Assembly (NCBI GenBank): GCA_030049955.1
Contig: JASIJX010000595.1
Coordinates: 1-9,326, forward strand
Direction of reading: 5' to 3'
DNA length: 9,326 nt
Source: Acidobacteriaceae bacterium
Lineage (GTDB): Bacteria; Acidobacteriota; Terriglobia; Terriglobales; Acidobacteriaceae
In this document: positions 1 to 7,624 of the stretch, one piece after another
How positions within the stretch are numbered: the first letter of the stretch is position 1
How the letters are laid out: each line of letters opens with the position of its first letter
Position numbers and translations under genes: made by a program
The notes under the pieces: model-generated
Told to the model about the DNA's origin: nothing
The model's input: only the letters and a program-made list of their open reading frames with translations
Databases searched by the model: none

Positions 1-244
1 CGTAGTGCTCTTTATAGAGCTTCCAGATATGCGGGTCGCTACTATGGGCAATTGCCTGAATGTCATCCGCAACGGAATCTGCATAATTTGCGAACAAAAT
101 GGCGTTGTGGCTCTTGACCAGCGCTGCTATTCGGTCCAGAACTGGCGGCCAGAGGGCAGGATCCTCCACTGCCGCGTAGATTTCACCTACCGTCGAGATC
201 AGTTCACCACGGTGGACGGGAAGAGTATTGGCGGCCCAAGGCAT
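1..244 (-). CDS. LuxR-type HTH regulator, N-terminal part (runs off left edge)
   Basis: Reading the minus strand from an ATG at 244 gives 81 codons without a stop to the window edge. The protein begins MPWAANTLPVHRGELI and continues with an IYAAVEDPALWPPVLDRIA segment. That segment closely matches the N-terminus of a common family of LuxR-type regulators, usually written IYDAALDPSLWPxVLxRIA. In that family the N-terminal region is a sensory or effector domain and the DNA-binding helix-turn-helix lies at the C-terminus, here outside the window. The target is unknown. The start is uncertain: the frame stays open upstream to a TAA near 435, and another ATG lies at 382, but neither ATG has a clear ribosome binding site. 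The family match starts about 16 residues after the ATG at 244, which favours that start. A strongly protein-like composition supports a real gene; the exact family assignment is from recall of the motif. Confidence 0.6.
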   Translation of the reverse strand, partial: MPWAANTLPVHRGELISTVGEIYAAVEDPALWPPVLDRIAALVKSHNAILFANYADSVADDIQAIAHSSDPHIWKLYKEHY

Positions 245-846
245 GCGGAATGGAAGCCCAATTCTTTGCCGGCTTAACCTTACATGATCCGGAATGCCAG
301 AGAGTGTAGCATGGCTCAGCCAGGCCACTGAACGAACGCATCTTCGATGCAGGTCGCAGGCCGGGTTGGACGCTGGAGACATCTCCCAGATCAAAGGTCG
401 AATTGCTCGTAAGCCAAATGGAATGAGTAGTTAGATACCTTTCCTTGGCCAACCCAAGTTCCGCCCAAACTTTTTCCAAGCCTTCACGTTTTCTTGTGTA
501 CTTCTAAGTTCTTGGCAGTTCCTGAAACGGTTGTAAGTTGTTGATTTTGCAGCTAATCCGCTATGGTATGGGAGGGGTCGGTTTGCGGGTGTGATAGATG
601 CTGATGTGTTGCCATAGCACCGGTTTTCGGTAGCACGCATTGACTGTCAAGTGAGCCGGGCTTCGCTTTTTCCTAATGCTTTTCTCTGAAATCTGCTCAA
701 CCGGAATTTCAACGAGCGCTTTGACGATGCCTGTGGATGGAGCAATCGGCGACCACCGGCATTAGGCATTACATTGGATGATTGGTTGAGTGGTGTATGA
801 TTGAAACACAAGTGAAGGGTTGACCGGTCCAATCCCATAGAAAAAA
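245..846. other. about 600 bases without a convincing gene
   Basis: This stretch lies between the start of the LuxR-type gene and the riboswitch-like element. Minus-strand open frames exist (about 431-640 and 647-838), but their translations are low-complexity or unbalanced. No ribosome binding sites, known motifs, tRNA, insertion-sequence ends or clear terminator were seen. The frame in line with the LuxR-type gene is open back to about 435, so part of 245-382 could be a longer N-terminus of that gene. The remainder is probably intergenic or heavily decayed sequence. Confidence 0.4.
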
Positions 847-1010
847 GCGCCGGAAATCACACATCTGATTTAGGTAAGCGCCCAGGGATGGGCCGCCGTT
901 GCTCCCGCAATGGTCCACGGAACGCCGGACGGCCAGAAATGGCCCCATTAGTCACTGCTGGGTGGCGATGCGCCGGAAGGGGCAAGAAACCGTCAGACCC
1001 GGAGCCCCAT
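847..1010 (+). promoter_or_regulatory. cobalamin (B12) riboswitch-like RNA
   Basis: The conserved blocks of the cobalamin riboswitch occur in the expected order. An opening GCGCCGG arm sits at 847-853. A GGTAA block (873-877, normally GGGAA) is followed by a small hairpin, GCCC (880-883) with GGGC (890-893). A CCGTTG/CAATGG helix (896-901 with 908-913) encloses CCCGCAA. A variable hairpin GGCC/GGCC follows (931-934 with 941-944). CACTG (953-957) is joined by a GGCG/CGCC hairpin (964-974) to GGAAGG (975-980). The B12-box region GTCAGACCCGGAGCC (992-1006) contains CCGG that can close with 850-853. These RNAs bind adenosyl- or methylcobalamin and usually switch off B12 transport or synthesis genes. 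The B12 box is imperfect (consensus near AGTCAGGAGACCTGCC), so sensing ability is not certain. No T-run terminator follows; control would then be at translation. The downstream gene on this strand is the 86-residue ORF at 1112. Confidence 0.68.
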
Positions 1011-1111
1011 GCGGAATGAGCCTCATCCAGGCGACCGCAACGGATTTATAGGATTAAACTGTCCTCGCAACTTGCCATTGGTATCCATCAACCCAACCAT
1101 GAAGACACCGC

Positions 1112-1372
1112 ATGAGAGAAACGAAATATGCTGTGGAGTTATGCGATCCGGGCATCCACCGCTTCCCAACCGGCGACGAGGCTCGGATTGAGAAGCTTCA
1201 CATTGAGGAGACGGGCGAGGAGGAAGTCCGGTTTTCGCGGTGGAAGGATGGCAAGATGGTGCCGCGCCCTCTCGACCTGTCGGAGGACGACCTCATTGCG
1301 CTCTTGCGGGATGCGCTGGCAAACGACGTTTTCACGCCTGAATTTAGGCTGACCCTACGTGACATGCTCTGA
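1112..1372 (+). CDS. 86-residue hypothetical protein
   Basis: Small acidic, probably cytoplasmic protein with no signal peptide or membrane segment. The N-terminal half (residues 1-40) is charged. The C-terminal half contains an RFSRWKDGKMVPRPLDL segment followed by two predicted helices and ends FTPEFRLTLRDML. This [RK]FS-W-DGK-xPRPLDL then FTPEF pattern recurs, as I recall, in short hypothetical proteins of soil bacteria; no function is known to me. The ATG at 1112 is the first in frame; only a weak purine stretch lies upstream. It starts about 100 bases after the riboswitch-like RNA on the same strand and is the only candidate to be controlled by it. It carries no resemblance to B12 transport, B12 synthesis or B12-dependent enzymes. 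Codon use and composition look coding, whereas the other frames over the same bases do not. Confidence 0.65.
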   Translation: MRETKYAVELCDPGIHRFPTGDEARIEKLHIEETGEEEVRFSRWKDGKMVPRPLDLSEDDLIALLRDALANDVFTPEFRLTLRDML

Positions 1373-1495
1373 GGCGCCGGAGCAGTATTCGAAATTGCCA
1401 TCGAGAGACCTGACCAGCGGCCGTCTCTTGTTTTCGGAAAGCGCCTCGCCCTCGTGCACTAGATGGCGACTACTGGCCTTCGACACAGTAGAAAC

Positions 1496-2263
1496 TTATT
1501 CTTCAGAAATCGAAGATGGACTGAAGTCAATCGATAACACAGGAAGCCCGAATTCTCGCTGAAGTAGGTTAATTGTTCTTAGCAAACAAACTGCAATTTG
1601 CCGGACGATATCAGCAACGCTCCTAATACCAGCCTCGTCTTCCAGAGAGATATTGAGTCTTCCGACCGAGCTCATTAACTGCAAATACTCATTACAAAGC
1701 TCATTTCCCGCAACCAGAAATGTTGGTGCCATAGTGGCCGCGAACTTTTCTGATTCACTTTGAAGTTGCCCTAGCAGGGACTCAAGCTCTTTAACATCTT
1801 CCTTTCCTAAACTGTGGTGGTTCTGGCGCAACTCCCTGATATAATTCGTCAATTTCGTCGCGGTATAGTAAAGAAACTGGCATCGATTCATAAACTCAAC
1901 TAGAGTATCCCTCTTAAACTCCCACAGTCTCTTTTCTACCCAAGCATCCCCGGATATTTTTTCCTCAATAGATTTCGACACGCGAGTCGTCGCTTCCACT
2001 TGGGAGATTAGTTTAGCCAAATCTTCTTGCGATGCGATGTGCTCACCCTTTTTCTTGAGGTATCCTCGATTCCTTCGCTGATGCCCGAGTGACCGGCTAG
2101 CCGGAGCTTTGCCTGAGTTTCGCGCCGCATGCAACGGTGTTATCCCACGGATACAGGAGCGCAAGAAAATTCGCTCCCATCGACTGTGAAGATGGCAATT
2201 CCTGTGTGGTCGGCGATGGCAAGAGTTGCCGATATACGCCCGCGGCCGCGTACGCCGTCTCAT
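1496..2263 (-). CDS. N-terminally truncated member of a membrane-anchored KGE(N/H)-A-(T/S)-(K/Q)ED family
   Basis: The only upstream in-frame ATG is at 2263, but the first 67 or so residues are Arg/His/Cys-rich, do not look like protein, and overlap a different, more protein-like frame (2140-2445). Credible coding starts near 2062 with YLKKKGEHIASQEDLAKL. It continues with QVEATTRVSKSIEEKIS and WVEKRLWEFKRDTL, then a helical C-terminal half (about residues 112-255). This matches a widespread family of unknown function whose members have an N-terminal transmembrane helix, then KxGENLATKEDxxxLxxQV-xTT-xxKxIExxIS-xxWxxQKRWExKR. Here the membrane helix is missing and nothing hydrophobic precedes the YLKKK segment in this frame. 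Possible non-ATG starts exist near 2020 (TTG). I infer a gene that lost its 5' end through rearrangement, either decayed or expressed as a soluble fragment. Composition is more AT-rich than in the neighbours. Confidence 0.6.
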   Translation of the reverse strand: MRRRTRPRAYIGNSCHRRPHRNCHLHSRWERIFLRSCIRGITPLHAARNSGKAPASRSLGHQRRNRGYLKKKGEHIASQEDLAKLISQVEATTRVSKSIEEKISGDAWVEKRLWEFKRDTLVEFMNRCQFLYYTATKLTNYIRELRQNHHSLGKEDVKELESLLGQLQSESEKFAATMAPTFLVAGNELCNEYLQLMSSVGRLNISLEDEAGIRSVADIVRQIAVCLLRTINLLQREFGLPVLSIDFSPSSISEE

Positions 2264-2445
2264 CCAATCGAGGAGACGGGCCGCTGGAACAAGATCGATG
2301 TGCTTCGTATCAACTCTTTATCTCGAATTTCGTCAATCTTTGCCTTCCGCCTGAGAAATTCGGCCTTTGCGGTGGCTGCTTGCCCCGCATCAGCCTCAAC
2401 CCAACCCGACAGCAACGCATAGGCGGTCTGGGCTTCGACATGTTA
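2140..2445 (-). pseudogene. decayed gene remnant with in-frame stop codons
   Basis: On the minus strand one frame reads as good protein between a TAA (2443-2445) and a TAA (2140-2142), interrupted by a single TGA (2260-2262). Before the TGA it reads HVEAQTAYALLSGWVEADAG, then a charged helical stretch and a segment ending LFQRPVSSIG. After the TGA it resumes in the same frame with DGVRGRGRISATLAIADHTG, then IAIFTVDGSEF. The TGA could be a mutated TGG (Trp). The same frame upstream of 2445 reads RIGDATG and then meets stops at 2443, 2503 and 2518, consistent with further decay. No ATG starts the open part. I do not recognise the family. The helical part followed by a beta-rich part with a TVDGSEF motif suggests the C-terminal end of a larger protein. 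The antisense frame over this stretch is long (2137-2673) but looks like a shadow. Confidence 0.5.
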
Positions 2446-2623
2446 GCCAGTCGCATCTCCAATGCGAATTTGTTTGCAACACCTTTTGGGAACATGACGA
2501 GGCTATTCGGTTTTTGCCTAATTCTGACAGAACTGGTCTCTTATCGTGGCTTCGAAAGATTAGAGCGATCCCGGCTCACTGCGTCACGAGTCTCGATTGC
2601 CATTCGTCTTTACCGAAGTATCG

Positions 2624-4930
2624 TCAAAAGCTATAACGTATGCCTGCGCTTGGGAACCTTGGCATTTGGGTGACCTCCGTTTCAGGTACACCGGGAATTG
2701 CATTAGTGTTCAACCCGCACATCTTTCCGTAAGGAGCTATGCAGCCAGGTTCCCATGCATATCCCAAGAAGTTTTGCCTATTCAAGGCGTTTTCGATCCC
2801 TCCATACAACCTGAGGACGCCATCGCGAATATGAAAGGGTCGACTAAAGTCTGTGTCCACGCGATTGTATGCCGGGCCGCGCAGCGCGTTAATCATGGCC
2901 AAGTCATAGATTCCCCGTGATTGCGCCTCGGAAAGGGGAATATTGAACGGGGTGTATGGACGCCCCGTCGCATAGGTGTCCCGCACTGAGCCTTCTAAGT
3001 TCCACGGGAACTTGAAGGTTGCCATACCGCTCCCAAGAAAAGGAACGTTAAAGTTCCCCGACCGCAGCACCCTGTCCTCGGCGGCATATAAGACCTTGGA
3101 ATAGGAACCCGACGCAAGAACTTGGAACCGGTCCTTCCACCGGGCGTGTAGAAGCAACTCGATTCCGTTCGCTTTTCCTCTTCCACCACTCTTCAACGGG
3201 AGCCACACGAACTGCTGTCCCAATGTATCGACCATGTTGGCCAACATGAGCGAAGGATATTCGGTAGATTCGGGCTCATTCGAATAGGTCTTGTGGTAGG
3301 CCTCAACGCTTGCATTTATCCAATTCGTCCGCCAGAGTTGCGCACCGACCGAAAGCTGATCGCACTGAATAGGAGGAAGGTGTTCATTCTGAGCATAGCT
3401 GAGAATGTTAATCGCGGGTGCAAGCTGTGACGAGCGCTCCTCTGATCCGTTGAGAGCCTGATGCTCGTTCAGCCGATATGCGAAAGATGCACGCGGGTTA
3501 AACGATCGGGTGCCGGTCAGTGCGTAGGTCTCCGTTCGCGCTCCTGCAGTCATTGTCCACCTATTTCCGAATTGACCAGTCGTTTCGGCATAAAATGCAG
3601 AGTCACCGGAGCTGAAATTGCGGTTAAAGCTGTCGGCGTCAGACCAGGTCGGATTGGGATTGAAAGGTGATTGCTGCCCAATCGGCTGTGATACTAGGTA
3701 CTGATAATGCGTCAGCCCACCCTTTGCTCCCATCGACACTACCCAGGTTCCTACCTCAAAATGCCAAGCGTATCCCAAGTTGGTCTTGCCGTCCTTTGAA
3801 TTCTCTTGGTAAACGGGTGTAGTGTCGTAAGCCTTACCCCAACAGAGGCTGGTGTGACCAAAAGGGGAATATTGCTCCTGTTGCCCGATCTGCTGGCTTT
3901 GCGCGCTGTAACTAATCGAAAGAGTAGAGAAAAACCGAGTTGAAAATGAATGCAGCCATGAGAGGCCGCTTGTGGAGCGATTTCCGGCATATTGCATTTG
4001 AATCTCGGAAGTCACGCCATTATCGCAAACCTGCGGAGTAATATCGATTGAGTCAACGCCGCTTAAGCTGAGACTGGAGATTTGGTCTTTCTTGTCCGGC
4101 GACCATTGCAATGTGGCCAAGCCATTTGTATAAATTGGGACACCGTCCAGCCCTATGTCGTTGGTTGCGAGGTTCAGAATACTTCTATGTGCCGAGAGGA
4201 GAATATTGCCTGATTTTCCGAACGGCTGTTGGAGGAGACCACCCGCTCCGGATATACCGACATCTACCTCTTCCGACCGTTCCCGCTCTGCGTCGCTCCG
4301 CGTTCGGATTTCGATCAATGAGGATAATCGGCTTGAGTATTGGGCGTCGTACGTTCCGGGCTTCAGATCAACACTGCCAATCGTTGACGTGTCGATCATG
4401 GACGTGAACCCGCCTGTGCTTCCTTCAAACGAAATGTGGTTTATATTGGGAACCTCGATGCCGTCTACCACATACAAATTCTCATTTGGATTACCTCCAC
4501 GCACGATCAAGTCGTTGCTCATGTCTGTGTTCCAGACCACTCCCGGTAGAAGCTGCAAATAGCGGGTAAAGTCTCCCCAAGTCCCGGCAGATGACAACAC
4601 CTGATCCTGTGTCACATGGTACGGGGCTGAGAGGCCATTGCGCAGCGTCTGCTCGCTTGCGTTGACCTCGACGGTCGCGCGAATCGGAGCAATTCCGCCG
4701 TTACCTGGCGAGGCGCCTACCGGACTGGAGGGAAGAAGGCCACTGTTAGATCCAGCAAGTGAGAAAGGATCAGAGTCTGGAACCGATTTAGGGGTTTTGC
4801 CTTCGGCAAAAAGATACGTCTCTCCTTGCGGGCCTAATTCCTGCGCCGAACCAGAATCTGACCAGCCGCCGACAATCAGAGGGAGGACAAAAAGCAAAAT
4901 ACTCGCCTGCACACAGAAACGGACTCTCAT
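2624..4930 (-). CDS. TonB-dependent outer-membrane receptor
   Basis: 768 residues, starting at the ATG at 4930 and ending in the Phe typical of outer-membrane barrels (GIRYSF). A signal peptide covers residues 1-29 or so (hydrophobic ILLFVLPLIVGG, likely cut after GSA). A linker rich in Ser/Pro/Gly precedes a TonB-box-like ATVEVNAS (about 85-92). The plug domain spans roughly 93-213, with LQLLPGVVWNTD, RGGNPNENLYVVDGIEVPNI and the closing SSRLSSLIEIRTRSD. The rest (about 214-768) alternates aromatic residues like a 22-strand barrel. Such receptors import siderophores, cobalamin or carbohydrate and peptide ligands using energy from TonB-ExbBD. The ligand cannot be told here. It lacks the N-terminal carboxypeptidase-regulatory-like beta-sandwich and is clearly shorter than the 1000-residue-plus acidobacterial receptors. 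No TonB, ABC transporter or binding protein is adjacent. It is divergent from the 5299 and 5874 genes. No strong ribosome binding site is seen before the ATG. Confidence 0.93.
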   Translation of the reverse strand: MRVRFCVQASILLFVLPLIVGGWSDSGSAQELGPQGETYLFAEGKTPKSVPDSDPFSLAGSNSGLLPSSPVGASPGNGGIAPIRATVEVNASEQTLRNGLSAPYHVTQDQVLSSAGTWGDFTRYLQLLPGVVWNTDMSNDLIVRGGNPNENLYVVDGIEVPNINHISFEGSTGGFTSMIDTSTIGSVDLKPGTYDAQYSSRLSSLIEIRTRSDAERERSEEVDVGISGAGGLLQQPFGKSGNILLSAHRSILNLATNDIGLDGVPIYTNGLATLQWSPDKKDQISSLSLSGVDSIDITPQVCDNGVTSEIQMQYAGNRSTSGLSWLHSFSTRFFSTLSISYSAQSQQIGQQEQYSPFGHTSLCWGKAYDTTPVYQENSKDGKTNLGYAWHFEVGTWVVSMGAKGGLTHYQYLVSQPIGQQSPFNPNPTWSDADSFNRNFSSGDSAFYAETTGQFGNRWTMTAGARTETYALTGTRSFNPRASFAYRLNEHQALNGSEERSSQLAPAINILSYAQNEHLPPIQCDQLSVGAQLWRTNWINASVEAYHKTYSNEPESTEYPSLMLANMVDTLGQQFVWLPLKSGGRGKANGIELLLHARWKDRFQVLASGSYSKVLYAAEDRVLRSGNFNVPFLGSGMATFKFPWNLEGSVRDTYATGRPYTPFNIPLSEAQSRGIYDLAMINALRGPAYNRVDTDFSRPFHIRDGVLRLYGGIENALNRQNFLGYAWEPGCIAPYGKMCGLNTNAIPGVPETEVTQMPRFPSAGIRYSF

Positions 4931-5298
4931 GCGATCTCGATTCCTACGTCAGTCGGAATTGGGTTGGGCCGAGGCCGATCAACCGACTCGGCATCGGAGT
5001 CAGCTCATGAATAGCTGATCCGCATATCGGCTGAATGCCAGCATGCTTCATCGAAGAAGTTGCTGGATCTGCATCGGCTCTGCGTGCGGCGGACGTAAGA
5101 AGATGCCAAGCAATCGGGATTTGATTTCTGAGAGAAATCCAAATCTCTTCGGTCGATCAACCGAACGGTTGAAGCCTTTCCGAAAAGGGAAAATTGTTCG
5201 ACTCGATTCCCAAACTGACCCTACGTGGATTTATTTTCTCGGGCGTCTAGATCGACGAGTGGGCGGGAGCTCTAGTCTGTTTTCGTTGGAGCAGAGAT
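4931..5298. promoter_or_regulatory. divergent intergenic region with inverted repeats
   Basis: This 368-base gap separates the receptor (leftward) from the small membrane protein gene (rightward) and must hold promoters for both, but I could not assign convincing -35/-10 boxes. Inverted repeats are visible: GCCGAG (4968-4973) with CTCGGC (4987-4992), nested with CCGAT (4975-4979) and ATCGG (4993-4997), and TCAGCT (5000-5005) with AGCTGA (5013-5018). These lie 40-90 bases upstream of the receptor start, so they could act as an operator or fold in the mRNA leader. An open frame from 5043 to 5372 crosses the next gene's start and was judged spurious. Confidence 0.35.
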
Positions 5299-5631
5299 AT
5301 GCACAAAATGAGATGGAAACATTCATGCAAAGACGGAAAAGTTCAGGCAACTCACGTCGTCAGCGCACCTAATGGAAGGCGTCTTTCCGCTAGGTTCATT
5401 CCTGCTGAATTTGCCTATGGTATTTGTGTGGTTGTCTGGTTCTGTATCGTCCTCGAATGCTGCGCTCGCCCTGCATACGGCTATACGGACCCTGGCACGG
5501 GCCTGTTGGCGCTTCAACTCCTAGGAACTACATTTGCAGGCGTAGGATTTGTGGTACGAAGACGGATTCGTCAATTCATTGGCCGATTTGTCGCGGTTCT
5601 GACGCGATATTTCAGGGCAAAATCCTTATAG
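5299..5631 (+). CDS. small membrane protein with DPGTG motif, partner of the sulfatase-like gene
   Basis: 110 residues. GGAG at 5288-5291 sits seven bases before the ATG, supporting this start. Residues 1-35 are basic. A hydrophobic segment (about 39-56, AYGICVVVWFCIVLECC) acts as a signal or anchor and ends at PAYGYTDPGTG. A second hydrophobic helix follows (GLLALQLLGTTFAGVGFVV, about 68-86). The tail is strongly basic (RRRIRQF onward), as expected for a cytoplasmic end. The pattern A-Y-x-DPG-(T/S)-G followed by a Gln-containing helix is typical of short membrane proteins that, as I recall, often lie next to sulfatase or alkaline-phosphatase-fold membrane enzymes, which is also the case here (gap 242 bases). 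Their role is not established; a structural or processing partner of the enzyme is an inference. Confidence 0.75.
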   Translation: MHKMRWKHSCKDGKVQATHVVSAPNGRRLSARFIPAEFAYGICVVVWFCIVLECCARPAYGYTDPGTGLLALQLLGTTFAGVGFVVRRRIRQFIGRFVAVLTRYFRAKSL

Positions 5632-5862
5632 AAGCGCCAAAGCAGGCAATGCGTCACTCGGCCTCTTCGATTAGAGCGAGAGATCCTTGGGCTCTGTTCG
5701 GACTCAGACTCACCAGAGAAGGCACGGAAATCGGGCAAGGGGGGCTCGCATTCCCCTATCCTCGCAAAAGCTGTCACCAGAAAGGTCGCATGGGATAGAT
5801 ATCGGTCGGAAGTTCTCATACCGGATTGGCACACGCACCCAGTTCAATGCCACCGCCATTGC

Positions 5863-5869
5863 AAGAGGA
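5863..5869 (+). promoter_or_regulatory. ribosome binding site deciding the start of the sulfatase-like gene
   Basis: AAGAGGA lies four bases before the ATG at 5874. The frame is also open from a TTG at 5826, which would add 16 residues (AHAPSSMPPPLQEDS) that do not resemble a signal or membrane segment. The ATG at 5874 begins directly with MKIKW and a hydrophobic helix, so it is preferred. Confidence 0.65.
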
Positions 5870-5873
5870 CAGC

Positions 5874-7487
5874 ATGAAAATAAAATGGTCTCTGGAAGCG
5901 CTTGGAACATCGCTGTTGCTGCTCTTCCCGCTGTATGGTCCGCTGCTTCTCCCCGATCATCTCGCCCTCTATCACCATCACCTAGGGTTCCGCACCATCG
6001 TGGGCGGGATACTGTTAGATATCGTTGGCGTGGCTGCGCTGGGAACAATCGCGCTCGGCTTCTCGTTGCGACTCCACCCTCGTGTGCGATATTTTGTCGG
6101 AGTCGGTCTCTCCGGAATTTTGGCCTGGCGTGCTGCTGCACTGGCCGAATGGCTATTACAGCAATCTATCAGCACGGGCTTGCAAGAACATCGCCGGGCC
6201 ATACTCTGGGAGCTACTAGCCGCCTGGCCTCACCTGCGGCACTTTCCTCGTTACTTGATTCTGTTCGGAGTGCTGTCCATTCTTGAGATCCTCGCTCTTG
6301 TCTTTCCTTCAACCGCGTGTTACTTAGTCCGAGCATCTCGAACATTGGCGTTGGCATTTGGTTGCTGTGCTGTTTGGGTAATTCCAGAGCTACTATACAT
6401 TGGGTTTGTACTTCACGACATTCCCGCATTTGACATTTCGCAACGTCAACCTCCACCAAAGACAGGCGGACGGATCATCTGGGTGCTTTTCGATGGGCTT
6501 TCCTACAATCTTGTCTTCGACCATCCTCCTGTGGCACGGTCATTCCCTCAGTTTCATCGACTCCGGTCGGAGAGTGTCTCGTTTGGCAATCTTCGACCGA
6601 TCGGGATGTTTACCGAACGCATAGTTCCATCCATCTTGTTTGGTCGACAGATGGACAAAATCGCCAGCACCTGGAATGGCGATTTATTGGCACCTTCGCC
6701 TCATACCTCCGAATGGACACGTGAAGACGGAAGCACTTCTTTATTTAGAGACGCCCGAGACGCTGGTTGGAATCCGGCAGTTGCAGGTTGGTACAATCCT
6801 TATTGCCGCCTATTTAGCAACCTTCTTACGGCATGTTCATGGACCTACCATGAACTAGCGGTCGAAGTGCTTGGGGCTTCTCAATATAATTTCGCAATTC
6901 AAAATGCGCTCGTAGTTCCGCAGCATCTAATCTCCTGGACGGAGTCATCTAGCGTCGATAAAAACAACGGAGTGATAGTTCAAAGGATTGCTGAGTATGG
7001 ATCGATCATGCACGACGCGAAGGCTCTCATTCGAAATGAGCGTCTGCATTTTCTCTTCATTCACCTTCCGGTCCCGCATCCGCCGGGCATTTTCGATCGC
7101 CAAACACATCGGCTTTGTGTGTGCGGAAACTATCTAGATAATCTGACTCTCGCGGACGATACTCTAGGGACACTTCGGGCTGAAATCGACAAGACATCCT
7201 TGGCCTCACAGACAATTCTGATCGTTTCGTCGGATCACTCGTGGCGCGTTCCGATGTGGCGATTTGCTCCGGGCTGGAGCAAAGAAGAAGAGCGAGTCTC
7301 GCACGGAATTTTTGACGACCGGCCTGTCTTCATAGTGCATTTTCCGCAAGAGAATGTCGGATATCAGGTCGATGCAAAGGTGTCCGAAATGATAGAACAC
7401 GAAATTGTCTCATCTCTCCTGCATGGTTCGATTGATGGGCCGCCAAGCATTGCGCGTCTTGCTCAAAGTGCGACAGAGGTGCATTGA
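5874..7487 (+). CDS. membrane-bound sulfatase/alkaline-phosphatase-fold protein
   Basis: 537 residues from the ATG preceded by AAGAGGA. About five membrane helices come first (roughly 9-27, 42-62, 72-94, 126-147, 157-180), then a large extracytoplasmic domain with the alkaline phosphatase superfamily layout. IIWVLFDGLSYNLVFD gives the first metal-binding Asp (D207). FTERIVPSILFG (about 246-257) corresponds to the nucleophile region, with T247 a candidate. GWYNPYCRLF...TACSW (305-323) is a family signature. HLPVPHPPGIFD (397-408) supplies histidines, and NYLDNLTLADDTLGTLR precedes VSSDHSWR (D454, H455). Related enzymes include lipoteichoic acid synthases, phosphoethanolamine transferases and sulfatases, acting on lipids or glycans outside the inner membrane. 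The Cys/Ser-x-Pro-x-Arg maturation motif of true sulfatases is not evident, so transferase or hydrolase activity on phosphate esters is equally possible. It sits behind the DPGTG membrane protein and is probably co-transcribed with it. Confidence 0.85.
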   Translation: MKIKWSLEALGTSLLLLFPLYGPLLLPDHLALYHHHLGFRTIVGGILLDIVGVAALGTIALGFSLRLHPRVRYFVGVGLSGILAWRAAALAEWLLQQSISTGLQEHRRAILWELLAAWPHLRHFPRYLILFGVLSILEILALVFPSTACYLVRASRTLALAFGCCAVWVIPELLYIGFVLHDIPAFDISQRQPPPKTGGRIIWVLFDGLSYNLVFDHPPVARSFPQFHRLRSESVSFGNLRPIGMFTERIVPSILFGRQMDKIASTWNGDLLAPSPHTSEWTREDGSTSLFRDARDAGWNPAVAGWYNPYCRLFSNLLTACSWTYHELAVEVLGASQYNFAIQNALVVPQHLISWTESSSVDKNNGVIVQRIAEYGSIMHDAKALIRNERLHFLFIHLPVPHPPGIFDRQTHRLCVCGNYLDNLTLADDTLGTLRAEIDKTSLASQTILIVSSDHSWRVPMWRFAPGWSKEEERVSHGIFDDRPVFIVHFPQENVGYQVDAKVSEMIEHEIVSSLLHGSIDGPPSIARLAQSATEVH

Positions 7488-7624
7488 GCCTGGTCAGGTA
7501 TGTGCCAGCGTGCCGAATTAAGATCGCTGTTTTTCTTGGAATTCGTTGAACATGAAAAGCCCCAATCTTCCGCATTCGTCCAGTCACGTGATCTGGAACG
7601 CAGACTGCTGCCGATCACCATCAG

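Noticed and set aside
431..838. Minus-strand ORFs of 69 and 63 codons between the LuxR-type gene and the riboswitch
   Set aside because: Unbalanced composition, no ribosome binding site and no recognisable motif. A neighbouring frame also shows short protein-like stretches, so nothing is decisive.
1349..1361. 13-base direct repeat CTGACCCTACGTG, also at 5215-5227
   Set aside because: A repeat of this length is expected about once by chance in a window this size. One copy lies in a coding sequence and no flanking duplication or element is seen.
2137..2673. Long plus-strand ORF of 178 codons
   Set aside because: It is antisense to the decayed frame at 2140-2445 and to the end of the receptor gene, has a Cys/Arg-rich composition with no motif, and lacks a ribosome binding site. 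The minus-strand frames over the same bases look far more like protein.
5043..5372. Plus-strand ORF of 109 codons
   Set aside because: It overlaps the well-supported start of the DPGTG membrane protein gene, has no ribosome binding site, and is rich in Arg/Ser without motifs.
7580..7596. Palindrome TCACGTGA flanked by CCAG and CTGG downstream of the sulfatase-like gene
   Set aside because: The stem is short and not followed by a T run, so it does not qualify as a terminator, and no gene start nearby would make it an operator.
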